Source: Caryophanales bacterium UBA5603
GTDB taxonomy: Bacteria; Bacillota_I; Bacilli_A; Izemoplasmatales; Hujiaoplasmataceae
Assembly: GCA_002424815.1 (NCBI GenBank)
Contig: DILB01000005.1
Span: 12,802-76,801 of the forward strand
Length of the DNA stretch: 64,000 nucleotides
Reading direction: 5' to 3'
Both the position numbers and the translations under genes were made by a program. Numbering within the stretch: the stretch's first letter is position 1; each line of letters opens with the position of its first letter. Positions 33,691-42,654 of this stretch are shown piece after piece. The notes below the pieces were generated by a model. The model was not told the origin of the DNA, searched no databases, and saw nothing but the letters and a program-made list of their open reading frames with translations.

Positions 33691-34704
33691 ATGGCTAAAA
33701 TTTTAGAAGTGAAAAATTTACGGACAACATTTTTTACCCACTTAGGTGAAGTTCAAGCGGTCAGAGGAATTAGTTTTGATCTTGAAGAAGGCGATATTCT
33801 TGGTATCGTTGGTGAATCAGGATCAGGTAAAAGCGTTACTTCATTATCCATCATGGGGCTGGTTGATGAACCCGGTCGTATCGTTGAAGGGGAAGTCTTA
33901 TTTGAAGGTTTGGATTTGACAAAATTGGATCAAAAAGAGATGTCTAATTATCGTGGAAATGAAATTTCAATGATTTTCCAAGATCCGATGACCTCGATTA
34001 ATCCAGCTTTTACCGTTGGCAATCAATTAAGAGAAGTTATCATGACTCATACAGGCATGAACAAAGAACAAGCTCATCAAAGAGCGTTAGAACTCTTAAC
34101 GATGGTGGGAATTCCTGAACCGGAAACACGGATAAAAAATCATCCTTATCAATTCTCAGGAGGTATGCGTCAAAGAGCTTTAATCTCCATGGCAATTGCC
34201 TGTAATCCTAAACTCTTGATAGCTGATGAACCGACCACCGCACTCGATGTGACAATTCAAGCGCAAATCTTAGAGTTAATGCGAGATTTAAAAACAAAAA
34301 TTAATACTTCAATTATTTTAATTACCCATGATTTAGGGGTTATTTCAGAAATATGCAATAAGGTTATTGTCATGTATGGTGGGATGATTATGGAAAAAGC
34401 TGATATCATTAGCTTGTTCGATAATCCTCAGCATCCTTACACGCGTGGATTAATGCTCTCTGTTCCCCGCAATGTAACAGGGAAGAAAGCTAGACTCATT
34501 CCCATCGAAGGATCACCACCCGATTTAATGGCACCACCTTCAGGATGTCCTTTTTCACCGCGTTGCCAACATGCGATGGAAATATGTTTAAAAAAGGCAG
34601 CTCCACTCTTTAAGATATCCGATACTCAAGAAGCTTCTTGTTGGTTACATCATCCCGATGCACCTGAAGTCAAGGGCTTTGTGAAAGTGGCAGGTGAAAA
34701 ATAA
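33691..34704 (+). CDS. oppD: Oligopeptide ABC transporter ATPase OppD
   Basis: 337-residue ABC ATPase: Walker A GESGSGKS, Q-loop FQDPMTSINP, signature FSGGMRQR, Walker B LLIADEPTTALDVT and switch His in ITHDLGV. The C-terminal GCPFSPRCQHAMEICL cysteine cluster is the OppD/OppF-specific extension, which in some members binds a 4Fe-4S cluster. It energises peptide import with OppF. Confidence 0.96.
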   Translation: MAKILEVKNLRTTFFTHLGEVQAVRGISFDLEEGDILGIVGESGSGKSVTSLSIMGLVDEPGRIVEGEVLFEGLDLTKLDQKEMSNYRGNEISMIFQDPMTSINPAFTVGNQLREVIMTHTGMNKEQAHQRALELLTMVGIPEPETRIKNHPYQFSGGMRQRALISMAIACNPKLLIADEPTTALDVTIQAQILELMRDLKTKINTSIILITHDLGVISEICNKVIVMYGGMIMEKADIISLFDNPQHPYTRGLMLSVPRNVTGKKARLIPIEGSPPDLMAPPSGCPFSPRCQHAMEICLKKAAPLFKISDTQEASCWLHHPDAPEVKGFVKVAGEK

Positions 34705-35690
34705 TGGAAAATCGTATTCCGTTGTTAGAAGTAAAGAACCTTAAAAAGCACTTTATCACGGGCGTTTTGAAGAATCGCAAAGTATTAACAGCCGTTGATG
34801 GGATTGATTTTGTGATTTACAAAGGCGAAACTTTTGGACTCGTCGGTGAATCTGGATGTGGGAAAACGACGATTGGTAGAACAATTATTCGTCTTTATAA
34901 TCCGACAGATGGGGAAATCTTAATTGATGGCATTGATATTGCAAAAATGTCGGAAAAAGAACTTAAACCTTACCGTAAAAAGATGCAAATGATCTTCCAA
35001 GATCCGTATGCATCATTAAATAGCCGTATGACGGTAACTGATATCATCGCAGAAGGTATTGATACGCATCATTTGCTTGAGGGTGATGCTAAACAAGAAC
35101 GGATTTATGAATTGCTTGAAAAAGTCGGATTAAAAAGAGAACATGCGAGCCGATATCCTCATGAATTTTCCGGAGGTCAACGTCAACGCATTGGTATTGC
35201 TCGATCTTTAGCCGTTAATCCTGAATTAATTATTTGTGATGAACCAATTTCAGCTCTTGACGTATCGATTCAAGCTCAAGTGGTCAATATGCTCGAAGAT
35301 CTTCAAGACGAATTTCAACTGACTTATTTATTTATTGCGCACGATTTATCGATGGTACGGCATATCTCTGATCGTATTGGCGTCATGTATCTTGGTAAAA
35401 TGATGGAAATTACCACCGCCGATGAACTTTATGAAAATGCTTTGCATCCTTATACAAAATCGTTATTATCTGCAATTCCTATCCCTGATCCGAAATCTTC
35501 CATCCGCGATCGACGCGTTATTTTGAAGGGGGACGTGGGTTCCCCGATTAACCCAAAACCGGGATGTCGCTTTGCATCACGTTGTCGTTATGCAAAATCG
35601 AATTGTTTCGAAGTTACACCCGAATTAAGAGAAATCAAAGAAGGTCACTTTGCATCGTGTCATTACATCGAAGAAATTAATGGTATTTAG
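34704..35690 (+). CDS. oppF: Oligopeptide ABC transporter ATPase OppF
   Basis: 328-residue partner ATPase: Walker A GESGCGKT, Q-loop FQDPYASLNSRM, signature FSGGQRQR, Walker B LIICDEPISALDVS, switch AHDLSMV, and the C-terminal GCRFASRCRYAKSNC cysteine group. The ATG shares its A with the oppD stop (TAATG), so translation is coupled. Confidence 0.96.
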   Translation: MENRIPLLEVKNLKKHFITGVLKNRKVLTAVDGIDFVIYKGETFGLVGESGCGKTTIGRTIIRLYNPTDGEILIDGIDIAKMSEKELKPYRKKMQMIFQDPYASLNSRMTVTDIIAEGIDTHHLLEGDAKQERIYELLEKVGLKREHASRYPHEFSGGQRQRIGIARSLAVNPELIICDEPISALDVSIQAQVVNMLEDLQDEFQLTYLFIAHDLSMVRHISDRIGVMYLGKMMEITTADELYENALHPYTKSLLSAIPIPDPKSSIRDRRVILKGDVGSPINPKPGCRFASRCRYAKSNCFEVTPELREIKEGHFASCHYIEEINGI

Positions 35691-35738
35691 CACCTTCGGG
35701 TGATTAAATAAAAAGATTAAGAAAATGGAGGAGAAGAA

Positions 35739-37475
35739 ATGAAGAAATTGTTTTCTGTGTTTGTCGTATTCGCTCTTGTTTTTGGCTTCGCCGCTTGTAC
35801 TGGCGATGTTGAGGGCAATACACTACGTTGGAACATCGGTGCTGATCCACTAACCATCGATCCAACATTGAATGGAGCATCTGATGGTGGCGACGTCATC
35901 AATCAGACATTTGAAGGCCTTGTTCGCGAAATCAATGGTATTGTTTATCCTGGTATCGCTGAATCTTGGGAAACTTCAACGGATGGTAAGACGGTCACAT
36001 TCACTCTAAGAGAATCAAATTGGAGCGATGGAACGCCTCTAACAGCCGGCGACTTTGTTTACTCATGGTTACGTGGTATGGATCCATCAACCGCTAGTGA
36101 GTATTCATGGATTTGGGAATACACCAATGTTGTAGGTTCTGTAGACTTAGTATATTGGACCGATGTATGTAACAATACAACGGAAGTATGCAATGTTTAC
36201 GTTCAAGGCGCTTTGGTTGGTGCAGAGAATGCCGATGGTAAAGATGATTCAACCGGTTTGACTTTAGCTGAAACCAAAGCTCTCGTTGGTGTCAAAGCGA
36301 TTAACGACACAACTTTAGAAGTCAAATTAGTTAACCCAACCGCTTATTTCGTCAGCTTAATGGCATTTTATCATTTCATGCCAACGAAAAAATCCGCTGT
36401 TGAAGCTGTGGGTGGCGAAGACGGACTTTGGGCAAAGAACCCCAATCTCGTTGTTTCAAATGGACCATTCGTTTTAACACGTTATGTGGGCGGCGAAGGC
36501 TTGCGTTTGGAAAAGAATCAAGAATATTGGAATAAGAAAGAAGTTTATCTCGCAGCAATCGAAGGCGAATTTGTCGATCTTGAAACGACAGCTTATGCTA
36601 AGTATAATGCCGGCGAATATGACTTTATCCCTTCTGTTCCTTCCGTCATGATTCCGACCCTTATTGCACTGAGCGATGAATTCTATGTTTATCCATTGCT
36701 TGGAACCTACTATTACAGTTTCAATCTTGAAAGAGTAGAATGGCAGAATGCTAAACTTCGTAAAGCGCTTGCTTTAGCAATTAACCGTCAAGCAATCTGC
36801 GATGCACTATCTGCCGGTCAACTACCAGCTGCTGGTTTTGTTCCACCTGGATTCATTGATAATCAAGGTAAAGATTTTGCGGCTGAATCTGGCAATTATG
36901 GTATTGATCCAGGTGCTGGTTCTCAAGCACAAGCGGTTGCTTTGTTTGCTGAAGCGGCAGCTGATTTAGGTAAAACAGTTGCTGAATTAAAAACTTACTT
37001 AAACGGAAAAGTTATCCTTTATAACACTTCAGAAGGCCATAAGATGGTTGCTGAAATGGTTCAAGAAAACTGGAAATCCGTTTTGGGTGTTGAATTGACC
37101 TTGCAAAATCAAGAATGGGCAGTTTTCCAAAACACCAGAAAGAATGGCGATTTTGATATCGCTCGTGGTGGATGGTTAACAGACTTTATGGATCCTGCTG
37201 GTATGCTTGCTATTTTCACAACAGGTAATGCTTATAATGATCCAAACTATGAAGTTGCTGCTTATGACACGTTGCTTGCTGAATCTCAATCAACAACCGA
37301 TATGGCTGTTCACTTCCAAAAATTGTACGCTGCCAACGATATGTTGATGGCCGCAATGCCTGTCATTCCCGTTTATTACTATTCGGATGTTATGATGGCT
37401 AAATCTTATTTGGTTAACTGGGGCCGTAGCGTATTAGGTTCTGTTGACTTCACACATGCTAAACTAAATCGATAA
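35739..37475 (+). CDS. oppA: Oligopeptide-binding lipoprotein OppA
   Basis: A family-5 solute-binding protein, 578 residues. Lipoprotein signal MKKLFSVFVVFALVFGFAAC, then LRWNIGADPLTIDPTLNGASDGGDVINQTFEGL, the usual N-terminal block, and LRESNWSDGTPLTAGDFVYSW. It should bind peptides outside the membrane and deliver them to OppBC. GGAGG precedes the ATG. It is the last gene of the operon, followed by a strong terminator. Confidence 0.94.
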   Translation: MKKLFSVFVVFALVFGFAACTGDVEGNTLRWNIGADPLTIDPTLNGASDGGDVINQTFEGLVREINGIVYPGIAESWETSTDGKTVTFTLRESNWSDGTPLTAGDFVYSWLRGMDPSTASEYSWIWEYTNVVGSVDLVYWTDVCNNTTEVCNVYVQGALVGAENADGKDDSTGLTLAETKALVGVKAINDTTLEVKLVNPTAYFVSLMAFYHFMPTKKSAVEAVGGEDGLWAKNPNLVVSNGPFVLTRYVGGEGLRLEKNQEYWNKKEVYLAAIEGEFVDLETTAYAKYNAGEYDFIPSVPSVMIPTLIALSDEFYVYPLLGTYYYSFNLERVEWQNAKLRKALALAINRQAICDALSAGQLPAAGFVPPGFIDNQGKDFAAESGNYGIDPGAGSQAQAVALFAEAAADLGKTVAELKTYLNGKVILYNTSEGHKMVAEMVQENWKSVLGVELTLQNQEWAVFQNTRKNGDFDIARGGWLTDFMDPAGMLAIFTTGNAYNDPNYEVAAYDTLLAESQSTTDMAVHFQKLYAANDMLMAAMPVIPVYYYSDVMMAKSYLVNWGRSVLGSVDFTHAKLNR

Positions 37476-37490
37476 TTCATTTATTTTATT

Positions 37491-37523
37491 AAAACCACTT
37501 GAGTTCGCTCAAGTGGTTTTTTT
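37491..37523 (+). terminator. Terminator of the opp operon
   Basis: AAAACCACTTGAG pairs perfectly with CTCAAGTGGTTTT around a TTCG tetraloop, followed by Ts: a very stable terminator. Confidence 0.93.
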
Positions 37524-37628
37524 ATTATTTTTGGGATAAAATCCGAGGGAAAAATCAATTTTTATCTCATTAAGGTCAATAATATGATAAACTATTGATT
37601 AATGATATCGATCCATCGGAGGCTATTT

Positions 37629-39029
37629 ATGATTGAGAAAACCTTACAAGAATTAATTTTCGAATTGCGAAATCACACGACAAACTCAGAGCAGTTAGTT
37701 AAAACATATTTATCGCAAATTGAACGGTATGATGGCATATTAAATGCTGTGGCTGAATTGAATGAAGAAGCGCTTAAAACGGCTCGTGCACTCGATAAAG
37801 AAGCGGCTGAAAAAGGTTTTCGAAGTTTATTGCACGGAATTCCACTTTTAATCAAGGATAATATTAACACGAGTGATTCCATGCACACGACCGCTAATTC
37901 TGAAGCATTAAGTGATTTAATAACCCCCTATGAAGCAACGATTGTTACTAAACTACGTGATGCTGGCGCGATTATTCTAGGAAAAGCGAATCTATCAGAA
38001 TTTGCTTATTTTATGAGTTTTGATAAAATGCCTTCAGGATACGGCTCACGCAACGGACAAGTCGTGAGTCCTTATCATTCCTCCATTGATCCCTTAGGAT
38101 CTTCAACAGGATCTGCCGTTGCCGTTGCGGCAAACATGATTCCTGTGGCAATTGGAACCGAAACGAATGGCTCATTGATGGCCCCGGCTTATCAAAATTC
38201 CATTGTTTCCATAAAACCCACTTTTGGGAGGGTTTCGCGGTATGGAATCATTCCGATTTCAGTGTATCAAGATACCGCAGGACCCATGGCAAAAACCGTT
38301 GCGGATTGTGCTATTTTACTTGATATTATCCAAGGGGGCGACCCTTTAGATCCAATGACGCAGGATGAACCTGCTAATGCTTTATCGCTTTCGGATGCTT
38401 TTAAACTTGATGTGAGTGGCAGAAAAGTTGGAATCGTGACTTTGTCAGGTTATCAGTATGACGAAGAAGAATTAGCCATACTAAATGATGCAAAAGAACA
38501 TTTAATAAAACTTGGAATTGAAATCGAAGAGATCGCTTTTGAATCGCATTCCATGCCCAACACAAAGTCGATGCTCTATGAGTTTAAAAACGGATTAAAT
38601 AACTATCTTGAATCGGTCAAAGGTTATACGAAAATGACATCTTTAGCAGATATCATCGCTTATAATACCGCTCATTCTGAAAAATGTTTACGCTATGGTC
38701 AAAGTATTCTAGAAGCTGCTGAAAAAACCTCTGGTGATTTAAATGATCCGGAATATCTGAAAATAAGAGAAGCGTTATTGGTCGAAGCCAATCGTTTTGA
38801 AACGCTCATGAAAGAAAGAAACTTGGATGCGCTAATATCAACCATTTGGACCTCCTATGCGCCAATTGCTGGGAACCCATCGATTTGCGTTCCAGCAAAA
38901 GCCTTGGTTGACTTAAAGCCACGATCGCTCATTTTTGTTGGTAAGAAATGGGATGATGCACGTTTGATTTCAATTGCACATGCTTATGAACAAGCAACAC
39001 GATATCGCATACCCCCTAAATTAGACTGA
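37629..39029 (+). CDS. Amidase-signature-family amidase
   Basis: About 466 residues. The Ser-Ser-Lys triad is visible: Lys in LLIKDNINT (~residue 79), cis-Ser and nucleophile within GSSTGSAVAVAANMIPVAIG and GTETNGSLMAPA. The family normally has GGSSGGS here, so the serine-rich loop is a variant. Start is ATG 37629 (CGGAGG upstream); ATG 37602 is discounted. The C-terminal part (SAIWTSYAPIAG-like segment) fits GatA-like stand-alone amidases. A role in cleaving amide bonds of imported peptides is suggested only by the neighbouring opp operon. Confidence 0.88.
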   Translation: MIEKTLQELIFELRNHTTNSEQLVKTYLSQIERYDGILNAVAELNEEALKTARALDKEAAEKGFRSLLHGIPLLIKDNINTSDSMHTTANSEALSDLITPYEATIVTKLRDAGAIILGKANLSEFAYFMSFDKMPSGYGSRNGQVVSPYHSSIDPLGSSTGSAVAVAANMIPVAIGTETNGSLMAPAYQNSIVSIKPTFGRVSRYGIIPISVYQDTAGPMAKTVADCAILLDIIQGGDPLDPMTQDEPANALSLSDAFKLDVSGRKVGIVTLSGYQYDEEELAILNDAKEHLIKLGIEIEEIAFESHSMPNTKSMLYEFKNGLNNYLESVKGYTKMTSLADIIAYNTAHSEKCLRYGQSILEAAEKTSGDLNDPEYLKIREALLVEANRFETLMKERNLDALISTIWTSYAPIAGNPSICVPAKALVDLKPRSLIFVGKKWDDARLISIAHAYEQATRYRIPPKLD

Positions 39030-39040
39030 GAGGTAACATC

Positions 39041-39361
39041 ATGAATCCATGCAAAATGTGTGGTCGACCTGTGGCTGAGTCGTTTCAATTTTGTCCTTAT
39101 TGTGGCGAAAAAATGACACCACGAACATTCCAAAATCATCAATCTCATTCCTTAAAATCCGAACAAGATTCGACGGCTCGACGTCTCATTGCGACCCTGC
39201 TACTCATTTTTTATTTTCCACTTGGATTGCCTTATATGTGGATAATGAAACCCTTTAGTAAAAAAACGCGCTGGATTATTTCACTGGCCTTTCTTAGCGC
39301 AATCCTTTTAGGATTTACGATGATTATCATTTGGACAACTTTACCGGGATATTCACACTAA
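39041..39361 (+). CDS. Small zinc-ribbon membrane protein
   Basis: 106 residues. MNPCKMCGRPVAESFQFCPYCGEKM is a zinc ribbon (two CxxC knuckles), followed by a linker and two hydrophobic helices (LIATLLLIFYFPLGLPYMWIM, WIISLAFLSAILLGFTMIII). Zinc-ribbon proteins with membrane tails are common in Firmicutes and uncharacterised. AGAGG precedes the ATG; it starts 12 bases after the amidase stop. Confidence 0.7.
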   Translation: MNPCKMCGRPVAESFQFCPYCGEKMTPRTFQNHQSHSLKSEQDSTARRLIATLLLIFYFPLGLPYMWIMKPFSKKTRWIISLAFLSAILLGFTMIIIWTTLPGYSH

Positions 39362-39468
39362 AATAATGTAAAAATCACATCTAATAATATTTACGTTTGA
39401 TGTAATCAGTAGTATAATAGCATTTGTTATGAAGTAAATATATTTTTGATAATTCGATAGAAGGAGGA

Positions 39469-39485
39469 CGTTATCTTAGATAACG
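39469..39485 (+). promoter_or_regulatory. Hairpin between ribosome site and start codon
   Basis: An ideal AAGGAGG (39461-39467) lies 29 bases before the DUF2207 ATG, too far to work directly. CGTTATC-TTA-GATAACG, a perfect 7-bp hairpin, fills the gap; folding would bring the ribosome site to about 12 bases from the ATG. Confidence 0.45.
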
Positions 39486-39496
39486 ATATAATTCCG

Positions 39497-41446
39497 ATGA
39501 TCAAATATACACGATTTATTTTACTGGGACTTTTTACGATTGCTTTGATATTAATTATTACATTATTCATGGGAAGCACCATCAAGATCTCCAATTATGA
39601 AGCCGTGATTACCCTCAACGAACAAGGCGATATGAATGTCGTTGAACGTTGGGACATGACCTATAATGAAGTTTTAAGTGTTCGTTTTCGGGACATTAAA
39701 TTTAATAAATACGGCGCAGGATATCCCTTAGAGATTTCTGTTCAAAACACAGCTGATTTTGATGAAAATCAGGTGTCGATTCGTGTATTTCAAGAAGGAA
39801 TCGATATCACCAATCAAGTTCGTTTAGGATATTCATTTTTAGGCGATCGAGATGAACTTGGGTATCTGATTACTTGTGAACCGGCGAGTTCATCCTGTGA
39901 ATCTTTATTTGTGGATTTTACAAATGTTGGTGGATTGTTTGGTAATATCACTTTTGAGTACGAATATAATATATTAGGGGCTATCACGAGTTATTCGGAT
40001 ATTGCCGAGTTGAACTGGCGTTTATTTGATTATATGGAAGCTGATATCGAACAAGCCAGTGTCGAAGTTCATTTTCCAAGCAACACTTATTCGGTTGAAG
40101 ATATTTATGTTTGGGGCCATGGTTTATCCAAAGGAACCATCGAAATTGTTGCCAATGATTTCGTAAAAATGACCATCGATAAGATTAAGAAAACGGAGTT
40201 TCTTGAATTCCGAATTTTAGCACCAACCTCCTTATTTCCTGACATTGCGACAAAAAATATCTTTATTAATCCGAATATGAATTTGCAACGACTCATCGAT
40301 TATGAGTCAAATCTTGCCATTGAAACCAACCGTCGAATTACCATCGCAAGCATTGTCTTAGGCAGTGCGGTAGCAACGATGGTGGGAATGATTATTATAA
40401 CAATAAACGTTTACCGTAAGTACGACAAAGAATACACCCCTGATTTCCAAGGTGATTATTATCGTGAATTACCTAGCGATGAAACGCCGGCTGAAATGAG
40501 TTATCTCTATTACATGCAAAAAATCAATGACGAAGATTTTACCGCAACCATCTTAGATTTGGTCCGTCGTAAATTCATACGTTTAGACTATCAAGGGACT
40601 GAACTGACCTCAAAAGATGCCGATTTCACCTTGACTTTCATTCCTGAAACCAATCAATCCTCCCTTTTGCCACATGAACAGCATCTTTTAAAATGGATTT
40701 TTAATGTTATTGGCAATAATAAACAAGTGACAACTCAACAAATTGAGAATTACGGCAAAGGGAACGTTACGAAAGCGGAAAGATTCCAATCAGAAGCAAG
40801 GAATTTTGTGCGTTTAGCTAAAAAAGCAGGCGAAAAACGACATTATTTCGAAGAAGGATTGTCTGCGAATAAAAGTAAAGTGATGGGTTTTGTAATCATA
40901 CCTGTCTTCGTGTTCTTGATTGCTTTATATACTCGGACCAATTATTACTTAGATAATATGCTTGCCCTGATACTGATGGCTGTGACCATCGTATCTTATG
41001 GAATTTATATCGCTTCAATAAAAAAACGCAGTCGAAGTGGCAATGAATCTTATGCAAAATGGAAGGCGTTTCGCAATTTCTTGCTTGATTTTGGCAATAT
41101 GAAAGATTATCCGATGCCCGGTATCATCGTTTGGGAACATTATTTAGTTTATGCAACTTCTTTAAAGATTGCGGATACGGTGATGGAACAACTGAAAGTA
41201 AGATTGCCTGAAGTATCCACAGATGCATCGGAAGGAACATTCTTAAGTACCGGATATCGTTCTCGTGGTTTTTATTATGGATATGCTTTGGGTCGAGTTC
41301 AACGCTCATTTACCACAGCTAAGACAAACTCATTTCAAACCATTGCAGCTCACAACGCCCAAAAGGTCAGTTCTGGCGGTCGCGGTGGAGGCTTTGGTGG
41401 TGGAAGTTCGTTTGGTGGCGGTGGAGGAGGCGGCAGAAGCCGCTAA
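39497..41446 (+). CDS. DUF2207 membrane protein with Gly-rich tail
   Basis: 649 residues: N-terminal helix (FILLGLFTIALILIITLFM), a beta-rich extracellular domain of ~250 residues (NYEAVITLNEQGDMNVVERWDMTY, LNWRLFDYMEADIEQASVEVHFP), one helix (TIASIVLGSAVATMVGMIIITI), a cytoplasmic region with winged-helix-like ATILDLVRRKFIRLDYQG, two further helices, and an end rich in GGGFGGGSSFGGGGGGG. This is the DUF2207 layout. It is followed 22 bases later by lemA, a pairing seen in many bacteria. Function unknown; a membrane or envelope stress role is often proposed. Its start context is unusual (hairpin at 39469-39485). Confidence 0.85.
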   Translation: MIKYTRFILLGLFTIALILIITLFMGSTIKISNYEAVITLNEQGDMNVVERWDMTYNEVLSVRFRDIKFNKYGAGYPLEISVQNTADFDENQVSIRVFQEGIDITNQVRLGYSFLGDRDELGYLITCEPASSSCESLFVDFTNVGGLFGNITFEYEYNILGAITSYSDIAELNWRLFDYMEADIEQASVEVHFPSNTYSVEDIYVWGHGLSKGTIEIVANDFVKMTIDKIKKTEFLEFRILAPTSLFPDIATKNIFINPNMNLQRLIDYESNLAIETNRRITIASIVLGSAVATMVGMIIITINVYRKYDKEYTPDFQGDYYRELPSDETPAEMSYLYYMQKINDEDFTATILDLVRRKFIRLDYQGTELTSKDADFTLTFIPETNQSSLLPHEQHLLKWIFNVIGNNKQVTTQQIENYGKGNVTKAERFQSEARNFVRLAKKAGEKRHYFEEGLSANKSKVMGFVIIPVFVFLIALYTRTNYYLDNMLALILMAVTIVSYGIYIASIKKRSRSGNESYAKWKAFRNFLLDFGNMKDYPMPGIIVWEHYLVYATSLKIADTVMEQLKVRLPEVSTDASEGTFLSTGYRSRGFYYGYALGRVQRSFTTAKTNSFQTIAAHNAQKVSSGGRGGGFGGGSSFGGGGGGGRSR

Positions 41447-41468
41447 TAGATAGAAGGGAGATTAAAAT

Positions 41469-42053
41469 ATGTTCTTTTTAGCAACAGGTACCACGACAAT
41501 TATTATTATTTTAGTATTATTGGTTGTCATCATCGGTTTTGTCATTAGTGTCTACAATCAACTTGTCGTACTTCGAAACAAAGTTAAAAATAGTTGGAGT
41601 CAAATCGATGTTCAATTAAAGCGTCGCTTTGATATGATTCCAAACCTTGTCGAAACCGTCAAAGGTTACGCGAAGCACGAAGAATCAATCTTCGGTGAGT
41701 TTGCCAAAGCGAGAGGTCTTTATGCACAATCGCAACAAACCGGGGATGTCGCAAAAGCTGCTGAAGCTGAAAAAGGAGTGGCTGGCGCCCTCAGTCGTCT
41801 TTTAATGGTTCAGGAACAATATCCCGAACTTAAAGCGAATGAGAATTTCAAGGAATTGATGGCACAGTTGAAAGATACCGAAGATAAAATTGCTTACGGT
41901 CGTCAATTTTACAATGATACAGCTTTGAAATTTAACAACAAAAAAGAAGTATTTCCAACCAACATTATCGCAAATCTATTTAAGTTTGAAAGTGCAGTTT
42001 TCTTCGAAGTTACCGACGATTCAGAACGTCAAGCAGTTAAAGTTAAATTTTAA
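41469..42053 (+). CDS. lemA: LemA family protein
   Basis: 194 residues: one N-terminal helix (TIIIILVLLVVIIGFVISVYNQLV) and a four-helix bundle with the family signature LRNKVKNSWSQIDVQLKRRFDMIPNLVETVKGYAKHE and KFNNKKEVFPTNIIANLFKF. The N-terminus is expected outside and the body faces one side of the membrane. AAGGGAG precedes the ATG. Partner of the DUF2207 protein by gene order. Confidence 0.95.
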   Translation: MFFLATGTTTIIIILVLLVVIIGFVISVYNQLVVLRNKVKNSWSQIDVQLKRRFDMIPNLVETVKGYAKHEESIFGEFAKARGLYAQSQQTGDVAKAAEAEKGVAGALSRLLMVQEQYPELKANENFKELMAQLKDTEDKIAYGRQFYNDTALKFNNKKEVFPTNIIANLFKFESAVFFEVTDDSERQAVKVKF

Positions 42054-42055
42054 TT

Positions 42056-42090
42056 AAAAAAACAATCGGGAAAAAATCTCGATTGTTTTA
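42056..42090. terminator. Terminator between lemA and the converging small gene
   Basis: AACAATCG (42061-42068) pairs with CGATTGTT (42080-42087), with As before and Ts after, so it works in both directions. Confidence 0.75.
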
Positions 42091-42115
42091 TTTATAAACT
42101 TATTAAAAAAATTGG

Positions 42116-42472
42116 TTAAGTGCTGCATCCTGAAAAAGCTAACATAATGATTGCAGTATACAAGACAATAGCGCTTATCGGAGATAATAGCATTGAAATA
42201 ATCGAACGAAAGATTTTTATGTCAGTTTTTTGTCGCTTGATTTTTATACGAAAATAAAATAAGCGATAAATACCGTAAATAAAATGAATGGCATGAGAAT
42301 AAAGTAATATTAATGCCCCTTCAACAATAATGGCTGGCGCAGGGAAAGTAAATTTCAAGGCAATATAACCAAAAGCAAGTAAAATAATAGACATAATAAC
42401 CATGACCCATGTCAAATGGAAGTATAGCATTTCGCTTTTCTTAAACCGTTCTATCATTGATGAATTGTTCAA
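42116..42472 (-). CDS. Small membrane protein, unknown
   Basis: About 118 residues with three hydrophobic helices (LTWVMVIMSIILLAFGYIAL, PAIIVEGALILLYSHAIHFIYGIYRL, MLLSPISAIVLYTAIIMLAF) and a basic loop (RIKIKRQKTDIKIFR). I do not recognise the family. The TTG at 42472 is chosen because AAGAGG lies at a proper distance; the GTG at 42481 sits inside that ribosome site, and ATG 42457 is also possible. Confidence 0.5.
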   Translation of the reverse strand: MNNSSMIERFKKSEMLYFHLTWVMVIMSIILLAFGYIALKFTFPAPAIIVEGALILLYSHAIHFIYGIYRLFYFRIKIKRQKTDIKIFRSIISMLLSPISAIVLYTAIIMLAFSGCST

Positions 42473-42654
42473 AAAAATCACCTCTTAATTTCATTGTATA
42501 GAACGAATATATTTAATGCAAACGAAGTGATAATTTTTTTGATAAGACCCATTTAACGTAGTCAAAAAGCGATGATTATTCGTAAAAACGGAAAATTTAA
42601 AGTATAATAGTATTAGGAAATCTATTTTATAAATACTTGTGAATGGAGATTAAT

